Below are positions 1 through 7,702 of a stretch of DNA of 51,938 nucleotides, piece after piece. Location: assembly GCF_002583405.1 (NCBI RefSeq), contig NZ_BCMJ01000013.1:1-51938 (forward strand), read 5' to 3'. The number at the start of each line of letters is the position of its first letter. Position 1 is the first letter of the stretch. The notes under the pieces are model-generated. The model was not told where the DNA came from and did not search any database. It worked only from the letters and a program-made list of their open reading frames with translations. A program made the translations under genes and the position numbers. The DNA is from Secundilactobacillus silagincola (lineage in GTDB: Bacteria; Bacillota; Bacilli; Lactobacillales; Lactobacillaceae).

Positions 1-134
1 ACTCGCCTCAAGATGAGATTTCCCATTCCTATATGGAAGTAAGACCCCTGAGAGATGATCAGGTAGATAGGCTAGAAGTGGAAGTGCAGCGATGTACGGA
101 GCGGACTAGTACTAATCGGTCGAGGACTTAACCA
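1..134 (+). rRNA. 23S ribosomal RNA, 3' end (partial)
   Basis: The window opens inside the last part of a 23S rRNA gene. The conserved bacterial 3' end is present, including the ACTAGTACTAATCGGTCGAG stretch and the terminal GGACTTAACCA. The gene is cut by the window edge, and a 5S gene and tRNA genes follow, as in a normal rrn operon. The exact mature end is approximate. Confidence 0.95.
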
Positions 135-202
135 CGAGTAGTGGTGTTCATCGGTAAAAGAAAATGATATTGTCTAGTTTTGAGAGCATCAGTTCTCAAT
201 AG

Positions 203-319
203 TGTGGTGGCGATAGCCTGAAGGATACACCTGTTCCCATGCCGAACACAGAAGTTAAGCTTCAGCACGCCGAGAGTAGTTGGGGGATCGCCCCCTGCAA
301 GGGTAGGACGTTGCCACGC
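203..319 (+). rRNA. 5S ribosomal RNA
   Basis: This is a 117 nt 5S rRNA. It begins TGTGGTGGCGATAGCC, contains the conserved CCCATGCCGAACACAGAAGT segment, and closes with TTGCCACGC, which pairs with the 5' end. It lies about 70 nt after the 23S end in the usual rrn order. Confidence 0.96.
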
Positions 320-398
320 GATATATCCGGCAAACTTTGTTGTTGGGATAACTCTTGAATTATAAGTTTGTTCACGACAAGTTTGCCGGGAATTAATT

Positions 399-490
399 GG
401 AGAGTTGTCCGAGTTGGCCGAAGGAGCACCACTGGAAATGGTGTAAACGAGTAAAAGCTTGTTTCGAGGGTTCGAATCCCTCACTCTCCG
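399..490 (+). tRNA. tRNA-Ser (GGA)
   Basis: This is a class II tRNA with a long variable arm. The acceptor stem GGAGAGT/ACTCTCC is fully paired, the anticodon loop is CTGGAAA, and the T arm contains GGGTTCGAATCCC. The 3' CCA is not encoded. It is the first of eleven tRNA genes after the 5S gene. Confidence 0.95.
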
Positions 491-507
491 TCAACAACTT
501 TTTGTAT

Positions 508-579
508 GACCCGTTGGTCAAGTGGTTAAGACACCGCCCTTTCACGGCGGTAACATGGGTTCGAATCCCGTACGGGTCA
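508..579 (+). tRNA. tRNA-Glu (TTC)
   Basis: The acceptor stem GACCCGT/ACGGGTC pairs completely. The anticodon stem-loop CCGCCCTTTCACGGCGG gives anticodon TTC. The T arm is GGGTTCGAATCCC. No CCA is encoded. Confidence 0.95.
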
Positions 580-624
580 TTGATCAATTTTAAGTTGATT
601 AAGTAAGTTTAAAAAGAACATCTT

Positions 625-697
625 GGAGGATTAGCTCAGTTGGGAGAGCGTCTGCCTTACAAGCAGAGGGTCACAGGTTCGAGCCCTGTATCCTCCA
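625..697 (+). tRNA. tRNA-Val (TAC)
   Basis: The acceptor stem GGAGGAT/ATCCTCC pairs completely. The anticodon loop CTTACAA reads TAC, and the T arm is AGGTTCGAGCCCT. No CCA is encoded. Confidence 0.95.
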
Positions 698-705
698 TAA
701 AAGAT

Positions 706-779
706 GGTCCGTTGGTCTAGCTGGTTAGGACGCCTGCCTGTCACGCAGGAGATCACGAGTTCGAGTCTCGTACGGACCG
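706..779 (+). tRNA. tRNA-Asp (GTC)
   Basis: The acceptor stem GGTCCGT/ACGGACC pairs completely. The anticodon arm CCTGCCTGTCACGCAGG gives GTC. It starts only 8 nt after tRNA-Val, consistent with processing from one transcript. Confidence 0.95.
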
Positions 780-816
780 TTGTTAATATTGATTAACAAG
801 TGAATATGTATTACAT

Positions 817-889
817 GGCTCGGTAGCTCAGTTGGTAGAGCAACGGATTGAAGCTCCGTGTGTCGGCGGTTCGATTCCGTCCCGCGCCA
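817..889 (+). tRNA. tRNA-Phe (GAA)
   Basis: The anticodon arm ACGGATTGAAGCTCCGT gives GAA. The T arm GGCGGTTCGATTCCGTC pairs with one G-T wobble. The acceptor arms are GGCTCGG and CCGCGCC, which leaves a T4-C69 mismatch in an otherwise paired stem. Identity is clear, but the mismatch is unusual (see findings). Confidence 0.9.
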
Positions 890-894
890 TATAT

Positions 895-980
895 GGATGG
901 GTAGCGAAGTCTGGCTAAACGCGGCGGACTGTAAATCCGCTCCTTCGGGTTCGGTGGTTCGAATCCACTCCCATCCACCA
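895..980 (+). tRNA. tRNA-Tyr (GTA)
   Basis: This is a class II tRNA with acceptor stem GGATGGG/CCCATCC, anticodon loop CTGTAAA (GTA) and the variable arm CTCCTTCGGGTT. Unlike its neighbours in the cluster it encodes the 3' CCA (978-980). Confidence 0.95.
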
Positions 981-981
981 T

Positions 982-1052
982 AGGGATATAGTATAACGGT
1001 AGTACATCGGTCTCCAAAACCGCTAGTGCGGGTTCGATTCCTGCTATCCCTG
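982..1052 (+). tRNA. tRNA-Trp (CCA)
   Basis: The acceptor stem AGGGATA/TATCCCT pairs completely with discriminator G. The anticodon loop CTCCAAA gives CCA. It starts one base after the CCA end of tRNA-Tyr. Confidence 0.95.
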
Positions 1053-1065
1053 TTTTTGGTATAAT

Positions 1066-1141
1066 GGCGGTATTGGTGAAGTTTGGTTAACACACCGGAT
1101 TGTGGTTCCGGCACGCGTGGGTTCGAGTCCCACATACCGCC
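1066..1141 (+). tRNA. tRNA-His (GTG)
   Basis: The gene encodes the extra 5' G (G-1) opposite C73, the hallmark of tRNA-His. The acceptor stem pairs completely and the anticodon loop TTGTGGT reads GTG. Confidence 0.95.
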
Positions 1142-1150
1142 CTTGATGAT

Positions 1151-1222
1151 TGGGTTATAGCCAAGTGGTAAGGCAACGGACTTTGACTTCGTCATGCGCT
1201 GGTTCGAATCCAGCTAACCCAG
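1151..1222 (+). tRNA. tRNA-Gln (TTG)
   Basis: The acceptor stem TGGGTTA/TAACCCA pairs completely with discriminator G. The anticodon loop CTTTGAC gives TTG. Confidence 0.95.
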
Positions 1223-1249
1223 TTGGGGAGCCCATTGAATCATGATTAT

Positions 1250-1320
1250 GGCGGTATAGCCAAGTGGTAAGGCAAAGGTCTGCAAAACCTCCATCGTCGG
1301 TTCGAATCCGATTACCGCCT
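1250..1320 (+). tRNA. tRNA-Cys (GCA)
   Basis: The acceptor stem GGCGGTA/TACCGCC pairs completely. The discriminator is T, as expected for cysteine, and the anticodon loop CTGCAAA gives GCA. Confidence 0.94.
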
Positions 1321-1373
1321 TTCCCAAGTCAATGGGATGGCTAAGCAATTTTCTATTAGCATTAACTTAATAT

Positions 1374-1458
1374 GCCGGAGTGGCGGAACTGGCAGACGCG
1401 CTGGACTCAAAATCCAGTGTCCGTTGAGGACGTGTGGGTTCGAACCCCACCTCCGGTA
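1374..1458 (+). tRNA. tRNA-Leu (CAA)
   Basis: This is a class II tRNA with acceptor stem GCCGGAG/CTCCGGT (one terminal G-T), anticodon loop CTCAAAA (CAA), a variable arm and discriminator A. It is the last tRNA of the rrn-linked cluster. Confidence 0.95.
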
Positions 1459-1467
1459 TCATTCTTT

Positions 1468-1499
1468 GAATCAAGCATTTATTGCTTGGTTCTTTTTTT
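1468..1499 (+). terminator. Rho-independent terminator of the rrn/tRNA cluster
   Basis: GAATCAAGCA pairs with TGCTTGGTTC across a 5 nt loop and is followed by a T7 run. It lies 10 nt after tRNA-Leu and should end the rRNA-tRNA transcript. Confidence 0.85.
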
Positions 1500-1512
1500 C
1501 ATCATATTTTAA

Positions 1513-1541
1513 TTGTCTATACCAATAAAATATGATATACT
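1513..1541 (+). promoter_or_regulatory. Promoter for the 136-residue hypothetical gene
   Basis: TTGTCT at 1513-1518 is separated by 17 bp from TATACT at 1536-1541. Placed just after the tRNA terminator, it would give the next gene its own transcript with a 5' leader of about 65 nt. Confidence 0.6.
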
Positions 1542-1614
1542 CCGCGTGCAATCAAATTGTACACTTGATAAAAACAAAAACTTACAGACAGATATCCTTA
1601 GGAGGCTACCCGTA

Positions 1615-2025
1615 ATGCTCTTCGGTGAAACAACACTGAAAGAACTGATAAGCTCATACCTTAACTTGTTACACAACAGTCGGCAGTTTTTAAAAGCTAA
1701 TTGTCAGATGGAAATTATTTTGCACTTGGAAGATAACACAAATGATCATGAATTTAATGTTCGTAACGAACAGCTCAAAAAAGCCGAGCAGTTACTTATT
1801 TGTGAGGGAATTGCAGCGATTGAAGTCATTTATCGTGGTACTCAATTAAAGGCTTATCATGCTTTTGAAATCTCAAATCGACGATACCGACCAAAGTATT
1901 TCATCGGTTGGATGGGAAATCATAAAGTTGATAAGGATTATTTTATCAGTCACATTGAACCAGAAATAAGGCAAATTGCCAAGCCTTATGTTAACAGCGT
2001 TATTTTCCCCGGACTTTTCGTATAA
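1615..2025 (+). CDS. hypothetical protein, 136 residues
   Basis: I do not recognise this protein. An AGGAGG sits 10 nt before the ATG at 1615, which is why I choose this start over upstream in-frame codons that would lie in the promoter. The product is soluble-looking with no signal peptide or membrane segment. It has a charged middle part and a C-terminal half rich in aromatic residues (FIGWMGNHKVDKDYF, about residues 97-111), ending in a hydrophobic tail. It has its own promoter and is followed by a strong bidirectional terminator, so it forms a single-gene unit. Confidence 0.75.
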   Translation: MLFGETTLKELISSYLNLLHNSRQFLKANCQMEIILHLEDNTNDHEFNVRNEQLKKAEQLLICEGIAAIEVIYRGTQLKAYHAFEISNRRYRPKYFIGWMGNHKVDKDYFISHIEPEIRQIAKPYVNSVIFPGLFV

Positions 2026-2029
2026 TTAA

Positions 2030-2083
2030 ATCATAAAAGGTTAGGTACAAAACAGAAGATGTTTTGACCTAACCTTTTATGAT
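2030..2083. terminator. Bidirectional terminator between convergent genes
   Basis: A perfect 17 bp inverted repeat (arms 2030-2046 and 2067-2083, core AAAAGGTTAGGT/ACCTAACCTTTT) encloses a 20 nt loop. T- and A-rich arms make it usable from both sides. It overlaps the last codons of the minus-strand gene that ends at 2077. Confidence 0.85.
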
Positions 2084-2442
2084 TGTTGCAATTTTAAGTT
2101 CATTTTCAGCCGTTCTAAAATTGACTGGTAGCTACTGCTTGGATCGCCATGGAGCAAGTCCAAATGCTTAATTGGTAGAAAATTAACCTTACTTAACATG
2201 TCTTCAGAAAGTGCGTTCGCAATGCCTGAATCGATTAAGTAAAGGGTATCGTTACCAGTTGCGTTTGGTAAGCTAAAATCATGTTCAATTTTAACGTTTA
2301 CCTGTATATTTTGCTGTGAAAACCAGGACATTAATTTAGTACAAAATTGCGTCAGCAGTGCAGTATCAACAATCCGGTTACCTGTTAATGCAGGCTGATA
2401 TTTACCGCTCCAAATATCCCCTACAAGTTTAATTTGAATCAA
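2077..2442 (-). CDS. hypothetical protein, 121 residues
   Basis: This is a small soluble protein of unknown function. The likely start is a TTG at 2442 preceded by a GGGGG Shine-Dalgarno about 7 nt upstream. No membrane segment is visible. The C-terminal part (FLPIKHLDLLHGDPSSSYQ) and the acidic centre match no family I can name. It lies 95 bp behind the membrane-protein gene on the same strand and may be cotranscribed with it. The terminator hairpin overlaps its 3' end. Confidence 0.65.
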   Translation of the reverse strand: MIQIKLVGDIWSGKYQPALTGNRIVDTALLTQFCTKLMSWFSQQNIQVNVKIEHDFSLPNATGNDTLYLIDSGIANALSEDMLSKVNFLPIKHLDLLHGDPSSSYQSILERLKMNLKLQQS

Positions 2443-2537
2443 TCAAAAGCCCCCAAACATAATGGTTATTGCATAATCATCATATGACAAATTACAGATA
2501 ACTATAATGGTTGAGGGGAAGCTTTAGAAAGTTTTAA

Positions 2538-3257
2538 TTATCGACTGCAAATAAAAATAATTGCCTGTAAGACCGCTGCAATGAGTAAACCTCGGGAAGG
2601 GGACGGCCGCCACATAGTTTGGATGAGAAACCAAACCAGCAATACGACTAACGAAAAGACGATGATGATCACACTCAAATGGAGAAAAAGTAGCCACACA
2701 AGCGTTAAGAATCCGAGTCCTACTGGCAAGAGAATAAAATTAAAGGTTTTTTGTGGCAGGAAAAAATAGTTATATAGTAGTAACGGAAGAAAAATTGTCG
2801 TTAAATAACTCGTTGATAAATAATCGTGCGATAACAGAAAATTACCAGCCGCCAAACTGGCAAGCATAAGTGCCAGAAGCACGATGCCCAATTCATTATC
2901 AAACCATCGAGGTAAGTAGCGAATCAACAGCAACACAGTGATTGCTAAGCCGTTAATGATGTTAACCAACAGTGGGAGTTTGGTTATGCTGAAAACGATA
3001 AAAGCAATGGTTATCAGCAAAACAATCGGTGCAGTTTTACTACGTGCAGAGGTTGTTCTAATCACGTACAGACACGTAAAAATAAGGATGGTCGTCAGTG
3101 ACAGTAATAATAGCGGTAGCTGTTGTGGTTGGGTATACGATTGGAATGAATTTGCGTTGGCATATAATAACAAACCGCTCATTTCAATAACGCCAAAGAA
3201 TAAGCCTTGAAGCAAGCGGCGATGATGAACGATAAACGTTTCAATATTTTCTAACAT
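2538..3257 (-). CDS. hypothetical polytopic membrane protein, 239 residues
   Basis: The protein has eight or nine hydrophobic segments spread along its whole length, such as LPLLLLSLTTILIFTCLYVI and LGIVLLALMLASLAAGNFLL, and almost no soluble domain. It is therefore an integral membrane protein, probably of the cytoplasmic membrane. No transporter signature or catalytic motif is visible, so function is unknown. An ATG at 3257 is preferred over an in-frame TTG at 3263 because the AAAGGA lies about 10 nt before the ATG and only 4 nt before the TTG. The gene is divergent from metK. Confidence 0.75.
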   Translation of the reverse strand: MLENIETFIVHHRRLLQGLFFGVIEMSGLLLYANANSFQSYTQPQQLPLLLLSLTTILIFTCLYVIRTTSARSKTAPIVLLITIAFIVFSITKLPLLVNIINGLAITVLLLIRYLPRWFDNELGIVLLALMLASLAAGNFLLSHDYLSTSYLTTIFLPLLLYNYFFLPQKTFNFILLPVGLGFLTLVWLLFLHLSVIIIVFSLVVLLVWFLIQTMWRPSPSRGLLIAAVLQAIIFICSR

Positions 3258-3348
3258 ATTCAATAATTCCTTTTGTTTGATATAAATAGCTTACCATTTT
3301 CAAAGTACGGGTCAACTCTCAATAATTTTCAGTCAGTTGCAAGCCAAC

Positions 3349-3377
3349 TTTCTATGCTGAAAAAATTGTGTTAAAAT
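3349..3377 (+). promoter_or_regulatory. metK promoter
   Basis: A weak -35 box TTTCTA (3349-3354) is followed after 17 bp by TAAAAT (3372-3377) with an upstream TG that makes it an extended -10. Transcription would begin just before the SMK element. Confidence 0.55.
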
Positions 3378-3382
3378 AATAA

Positions 3383-3466
3383 AGTTATGAGTCTTCATTC
3401 CCGATAGGATTCACTAGCTTGACTTAGTGAAGATGCCTTGTAACCGAAAAATGATATAGGGGGAAT
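3383..3466 (+). promoter_or_regulatory. SMK-box (SAM-III) riboswitch of metK
   Basis: The leader carries the conserved SMK-box blocks: GTTATGAG, then ATTCCCGATAGGATTC, then CCTTGTAACCGAAAAATGAT, and finally the GGGGGAAT Shine-Dalgarno. ATTCCC at 3397-3402 is exactly complementary to GGGAAT at 3461-3466. In this known riboswitch class, SAM binding pairs the anti-Shine-Dalgarno with the Shine-Dalgarno and blocks translation of metK. The class is typical of Lactobacillales. Recognition is by motif order and pairing. Confidence 0.93.
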
Positions 3467-3473
3467 TTTTACA

Positions 3474-4682
3474 ATGCAAGAAAGACATTTATTTACTTCA
3501 GAATCAGTTTCTGAAGGTCACCCAGATAAGATTGCTGATCAAATTAGTGACGCTATTCTGGATGCAATGCTAGCACAAGATCCAGACGCTCGTGTGGCCT
3601 GTGAAACATCAGTTACTACCGGATTAGTATTAGTCTTTGGTGAAATTTCTACAAGTGCTTATGTCGATATTCAGCATATCGTTCGTGAAACCATCAAAGG
3701 AATCGGTTATACCGGTGGTAAGTATGGTTTTGATGGTGATAATTGCGCGGTCTTAGTTGCAATCGATGAACAGTCGCCTGATATTGCCCAAGGTGTTGAC
3801 GATGCTTTGGAAAAGCGTGACGGTGAGACTGATCCGTTGGACCAAATTGGTGCCGGCGATCAAGGCTTGATGTTTGGGTATGCCATTGACGAAACACCCG
3901 AACTCATGCCATTGGCAATTTCATTAGCACATCAATTGATGCAGCGAATTGCTAAAGTTCGCAAAGAAAACATTTTGGACTATCTTGGTCCAGATGCCAA
4001 GTCAGAAGTGACGGTTGAGTACGACGATGATGGTAAGCCTTTCCGAGTCGATACGGTTGTCTTAAGTACACAGCATGCCGAATCAGCAACGCTTGACCAA
4101 ATTCGCAAGGATGTTATCGAAAAAGTCATCAAGCCAGTGATTCCAGCTGAGCTATTGGATGATAACACCCGTTACCTGATCAACCCAACTGGTCGATTCG
4201 TTATCGGCGGTCCTCAAGGGGATGCTGGCTTAACGGGTCGGAAAGTTATCGTTGATACCTATGGTGGTTATGCTCATCATGGTGGCGGTGCTTTCTCTGG
4301 TAAGGACGCAACTAAGGTTGACCGTTCAGCTAGTTATGCAGCTCGCTACATCGCAAAGAACATTGTGGCTGCCGGTTTAGCACATCAGGTAGAAGTTCAA
4401 TTAGCTTATGCGATTGGTGTAGCACAACCCGTTTCGGTTTCCTTGAACACGTTTGGTACTGGCACCGTTTCTGAAGTTGAACTGACTAAGGCGGTTCGTC
4501 AAATCTTTGATTTACGTCCAGCTGGTATTATCCAAATGCTCGACTTGAAGCGGCCAATTTACAAGCAAACGGCTGCTTATGGTCACTTTGGTCGAACTGA
4601 CATTGATTTACCTTGGGAACACACTGATAAGGTTGACGAATTAAAACAAGTACTAAAGCAGATTGAATCAGTAAGCAAATAA
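3474..4682 (+). CDS. metK: S-adenosylmethionine synthase
   Basis: MetK makes S-adenosylmethionine from methionine and ATP in the cytosol. The 402-residue product has the usual family length. It opens with [20 protein letters not shown], carrying the N-terminal ATP-site GHPDK. It also has the [12 protein letters not shown] signature near residues 125-136 and the glycine-rich loop GGGAFSGKD near residue 270, the second family signature. The ATG at 3474 lies 8 nt after the GGGGGAA Shine-Dalgarno that the SMK box controls. A terminator follows, so it is a single-gene unit under SAM feedback. Confidence 0.98.
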   Translation: MQERHLFTSESVSEGHPDKIADQISDAILDAMLAQDPDARVACETSVTTGLVLVFGEISTSAYVDIQHIVRETIKGIGYTGGKYGFDGDNCAVLVAIDEQSPDIAQGVDDALEKRDGETDPLDQIGAGDQGLMFGYAIDETPELMPLAISLAHQLMQRIAKVRKENILDYLGPDAKSEVTVEYDDDGKPFRVDTVVLSTQHAESATLDQIRKDVIEKVIKPVIPAELLDDNTRYLINPTGRFVIGGPQGDAGLTGRKVIVDTYGGYAHHGGGAFSGKDATKVDRSASYAARYIAKNIVAAGLAHQVEVQLAYAIGVAQPVSVSLNTFGTGTVSEVELTKAVRQIFDLRPAGIIQMLDLKRPIYKQTAAYGHFGRTDIDLPWEHTDKVDELKQVLKQIESVSK

Positions 4683-4700
4683 ATTCAATTGAGTTTTATA

Positions 4701-4736
4701 AATAACGACTAACTCTCGGGCTGGTCGTTATTTTTA
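4701..4736 (+). terminator. Rho-independent terminator of metK
   Basis: AATAACGAC (4701-4709) pairs perfectly with GTCGTTATT (4724-4732) and a T run follows. It lies 18 nt behind the metK stop codon. Confidence 0.85.
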
Positions 4737-4801
4737 TGGCGGGAGTTTTAGACTCTCAAACTGCGTTGGGGGTGCGGGCCAGCGCTAAGTGAGGAAAAAT
4801 T

Positions 4802-6268
4802 ATGAGTTCAAGTAAAACCAATGTCCCGTTAGTGACGGGCGCTATCTTCATTGCGACGTTTATGAGTGCGATTGAGGGAACCATTGTGTCTACTGCCATG
4901 CCAACAATTGTTGGTGATCTAAGTGGTGTTGCACTGATGAACTGGGTTTTTTCAATCTTTTTACTGACAAATGCCATGGCGACACCCATTTACGGGAAGT
5001 TGTCAGATATGTTTGGTCGCAAGCGGTTATTTTTATTTGGGTTGGCTATTTTTATCGTTGGGTCCACACTATCTGGCATGTCGAACAGTATGACTGAGCT
5101 GATTATCTGGCGGGCAGTTCAAGGAATTGGTGCCGGTTCAATAATGCCGATTTCGTTCACTATCATTGCTGACATTTACCCCTTTGAAAAACGGGCAAAG
5201 GTGATGGGTTTTAATGGGTCAGCTTGGGGGATTGCATCCATCGTGGCGCCACTTTTAGGCGGTTTCATCGTTGATCAGATGTCTTGGCACTGGATATTCT
5301 TCATTAATATCCCGGTAGGTTTGCTAGCAATGGCAGGCATTTGGATTTTCTTAAAGGAAAAGCCCCGAAAGAGTACCCAAACATTAGATGTTCTCGGGAG
5401 TGTTTGGCTCTCAGTGGCACTTTTAGCTCTCATGTTTGGTTTTCAAGTGCTGGGCGATACTCATATTAATTGGGGAATTTTATTGCTCAGCTTACTGGTT
5501 TCGGTACTCAGTTTCTTAGGTTTCATTCGTCAAGAAGGACGAGTCGCTAACCCAATTATTCCGCTCAAATTATTTAAAATTCGAACGTTTGTGACCCAAA
5601 ATTTGGTAGCAGCGCTGATTAGTGGTTTTTTGATGGGCTTTGAAGTTTATCTACCGACTTGGACCCAAGGATTACTGGGATTACCGGCATCACTGGCAGG
5701 TTTTGCAATCACTCCTAGTTCGTTAATGTGGATTGTTGGATCGTTTATTGCTGGTAAACTGCTGTTGAACCGCTCACCCAAACAAATTATCAACTTCAGC
5801 CTGACCTTCATTCTAGTAGGGGGATTAGCGATGGCTCTAGCACCACAGGCAACACCGTTTTGGAGTTTCTTCGTGATTGCGGCCATCTGCGGAACTGGTT
5901 TTGGGATCACGATTACCACGACTACGGTAACGGTACAAAATCAGGTACCAAAGGAGGATGTCGGTGTAGCAACGTCGCTGAATACGCTGTCCCGAACGTT
6001 AGGTCAAACACTGATGATCTCCGTTTTTGGAATTATTATGAACGTTAAAATGGCAAGTGGTGTCGCGGCACATCAGGGCACCAACCTTGCGATGATGAAT
6101 CGGCTGATTAATCCGCAAACGGCTAGGACGTTAAGTAGCACACTACTTAAACCTTTACGTCAGATACTTTATAGCGGGTTACACTGGATTTTCATCGTGG
6201 CACTTGGCCTTGTGGTTTTAAGCTATCTGATCAATCAGTTGGACCATCTCAACAAGCCTGAAGCCTGA
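4802..6268 (+). CDS. MFS drug-efflux transporter, DHA2 (14-helix) type
   Basis: This 488-residue membrane protein belongs to the major facilitator superfamily, DHA2 drug:proton antiporters. About fourteen hydrophobic segments can be counted. Motif A appears as GKLSDMFGRKR near residue 65 in the first cytoplasmic loop, and the antiporter motif C as GSAWGIASIVAPLLGG near residue 140. A cytoplasmic middle segment is rich in basic residues (KEKPRKSTQ). By family it should export hydrophobic or cationic compounds using the proton gradient; the actual substrate is unknown. The ATG at 4802 follows a GAGGA Shine-Dalgarno. No linked regulator is present. Confidence 0.9.
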   Translation: MSSSKTNVPLVTGAIFIATFMSAIEGTIVSTAMPTIVGDLSGVALMNWVFSIFLLTNAMATPIYGKLSDMFGRKRLFLFGLAIFIVGSTLSGMSNSMTELIIWRAVQGIGAGSIMPISFTIIADIYPFEKRAKVMGFNGSAWGIASIVAPLLGGFIVDQMSWHWIFFINIPVGLLAMAGIWIFLKEKPRKSTQTLDVLGSVWLSVALLALMFGFQVLGDTHINWGILLLSLLVSVLSFLGFIRQEGRVANPIIPLKLFKIRTFVTQNLVAALISGFLMGFEVYLPTWTQGLLGLPASLAGFAITPSSLMWIVGSFIAGKLLLNRSPKQIINFSLTFILVGGLAMALAPQATPFWSFFVIAAICGTGFGITITTTTVTVQNQVPKEDVGVATSLNTLSRTLGQTLMISVFGIIMNVKMASGVAAHQGTNLAMMNRLINPQTARTLSSTLLKPLRQILYSGLHWIFIVALGLVVLSYLINQLDHLNKPEA

Positions 6269-6329
6269 TATTTTTAGCTAAATGAAGTATACTTGATGCT
6301 AGATATAAACAGAAAGTGAGACGATCTCC

Positions 6330-6635
6330 GTGTTTGAAAACAATCGTCCTAGATACGCTAGTTTTGGAATTGTGAATTCCTTACCTGGCGAAATTATTGA
6401 TCAAGTTTGGTACATCATTGATAATAATTTACAAGGCATGTTTCAGTTGAGTGAAATTATCAGCTTCAACTTAACGAATCACAATAACCACCTTACCTTT
6501 GACTTTTTACAGCAAGAGGCTGTGGTTGCCAGCTTTGATACGCCATTTCCGTATGCGGAAAGCTTTCCGGATTCATTGTGGGTGTACGATGACGGTGGTA
6601 GCCAAATTGTGATGTTGCCTAAGGAAGAAGTGTAA
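6330..6635 (+). CDS. DUF960-like small protein
   Basis: The 101-residue product starts with GTG at 6330 behind an AAAGTGAG Shine-Dalgarno. It resembles the DUF960 family of short Firmicute proteins: an N-terminal 'RYASFGIVNSLPGEIIDQVW' strand-helix, then a FQLSEIISFNL strand and acidic C-terminal strands. No function is established for that family, and my assignment rests on general pattern only. It is soluble and has no signal peptide. It lies alone between the MFS gene and a bidirectional terminator. Confidence 0.7.
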   Translation: MFENNRPRYASFGIVNSLPGEIIDQVWYIIDNNLQGMFQLSEIISFNLTNHNNHLTFDFLQQEAVVASFDTPFPYAESFPDSLWVYDDGGSQIVMLPKEEV

Positions 6636-6639
6636 ACTA

Positions 6640-6687
6640 AAAGGGCTTTGAAGATGTAATGATCTTCGAAGCTCTTTGTGTTTTTTT
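6640..6687. terminator. Terminator between convergent genes
   Basis: AAAGGGCTTTGAAGAT pairs with ATCTTCGAAGCTCTTT (with two mismatched or wobble positions) around a 5 nt loop. A T-rich tail of seven Ts follows on the plus strand. It serves the DUF960-like gene and touches the stop codon of mnmM, which runs the other way. Confidence 0.8.
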
Positions 6688-7252
6688 ACCGTTTTTGAAT
6701 GGCGAGCAGAAAGGGTGGTTGGTGAATCTGGTTGATAAACCCGTACTGCAGGACAGAATATTCTTGCTGACTCAGTTTTTTGACGTGATTGAGCACCATT
6801 TCTTTTTCTATCTCACCACCAGGATGGCCATAATAAACCACTAGTGCAACGATTCCGCCACGTCGCAAGTGATTTAAACAAGTAGTCAATGCCTTTAGAG
6901 TGGTAGCACCATGAGTAATGATACTTTTATTACTGCCAGGCAAATAGCCTAGATTGAAGATGGCAGCACTGATTTGCTGTTCTGGTTCTAAATATTGATT
7001 CAGGTGCTCGTGACCATCGTGAATCAGCTGAACCTGGTGTGTCATTCCTGTTAGTGTTAACTGGGTGGCTGTTTTGTCTAGTGCTTGTTGCTGAACATCA
7101 AAGCCTAATACAAGGCCGCTTTTGCCGACTAGACTGGCTAGAAAAATCGTATCGTTGCCGTTGCCCACGGTGGCATCAACAACGGTATCACCTTTAATGA
7201 TAATTGGTTTTAAAAGGGTATGGCTGTAATTAACAGCGGGTTCAAGATTCAT
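6686..7252 (-). CDS. mnmM: tRNA 5-(aminomethyl)uridine methyltransferase (YtqB/MnmM type)
   Basis: This 188-residue class I SAM-dependent methyltransferase matches the YtqB group, known in Bacillus and Staphylococcus as MnmM, which adds the last methyl group of mnm5(s2)U34 in tRNAs. The SAM-binding motif I is VVDATVGNGNDTIFLA near residues 23-38. A second motif is GFDVQQQAL, and an NPPY-like catalytic position is FNLGYLPGSNKSI. The ATG at 7252 has a well-spaced AAAGGA; a start six codons upstream would overlap this Shine-Dalgarno. It is divergent from leuS. The enzyme acts on cytosolic tRNA. An older annotation name is 'putative rRNA methylase'. Confidence 0.88.
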   Translation of the reverse strand: MNLEPAVNYSHTLLKPIIIKGDTVVDATVGNGNDTIFLASLVGKSGLVLGFDVQQQALDKTATQLTLTGMTHQVQLIHDGHEHLNQYLEPEQQISAAIFNLGYLPGSNKSIITHGATTLKALTTCLNHLRRGGIVALVVYYGHPGGEIEKEMVLNHVKKLSQQEYSVLQYGFINQIHQPPFLLAIQKR

Positions 7253-7382
7253 ATTAGATATTCCTTTCAAAGTTTGGATAATTCTATTATAATCGTTTAA
7301 TCTAAATGATTCATGTATGCACGGATGACTGATTTTGACTAACCGATAAATGCGCAGTTTTCAGTCTTCTTCCCGAATGCAC

Positions 7383-7411
7383 TTGCTTCTCCTGGTTAAA
7401 TTTGGTACTAT
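7383..7411 (+). promoter_or_regulatory. leuS promoter
   Basis: TTGCTT (7383-7388) and TACTAT (7406-7411) are separated by 17 bp. A start near 7418 would place the whole T-box leader on the transcript. Confidence 0.65.
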
Positions 7412-7417
7412 GAAATC

Positions 7418-7661
7418 ACTGAACAAAAATTAAAGACTGATGAGGACTATTAGGTGTGTGACGCTGTTCAGAAAGCGGATGGTTGTTGCGAATTCGTCGG
7501 CTGCACACCGAACTCGTCTCTGAGTTTTTCAACTGAACTGAAGTAAGTTGAGACGTGATTTTCGCGTTACGAAATAATGAGAGCCCGTGTTTGCGGGAAT
7601 GTTAGGTGGTACCGCGGAAATTCCGTCCTACAAGAAACGTTGTTTTCTTGTAGGCTTTTTT
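7418..7661 (+). promoter_or_regulatory. Leucine T-box riboswitch with terminator, leuS leader
   Basis: The roughly 245 nt leader contains the canonical T-box sequence AGGTGGTACCGCG at 7604-7616, just before the terminator CCTACAAGAAAC/GTTTTCTTGTAGG with T6 (7627-7660). The T-box is complementary to the 5' side of the terminator region in the usual way (ACCGCGGAAATTCCGTCC). The likely specifier is CTC (Leu) at 7513-7515, in the 3' arm of Stem I. In this known mechanism, uncharged tRNA-Leu binds specifier and T-box and prevents termination. The specifier call agrees with the downstream gene. Confidence 0.92.
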
Positions 7662-7702
7662 AGTTTTCAGCTTGTCCGACATGAGAAAGGGAGCGTATTT
7701 GT

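Noticed and set aside
128-1195. Long reading frames antisense to the 5S rRNA and tRNA genes, with repeated WDSNPRP-, GFEP- and NRTR-like peptides
   Set aside because: These are translations of the complement of tRNA T arms. They are well-known false proteins; the tRNA structures explain the sequence.
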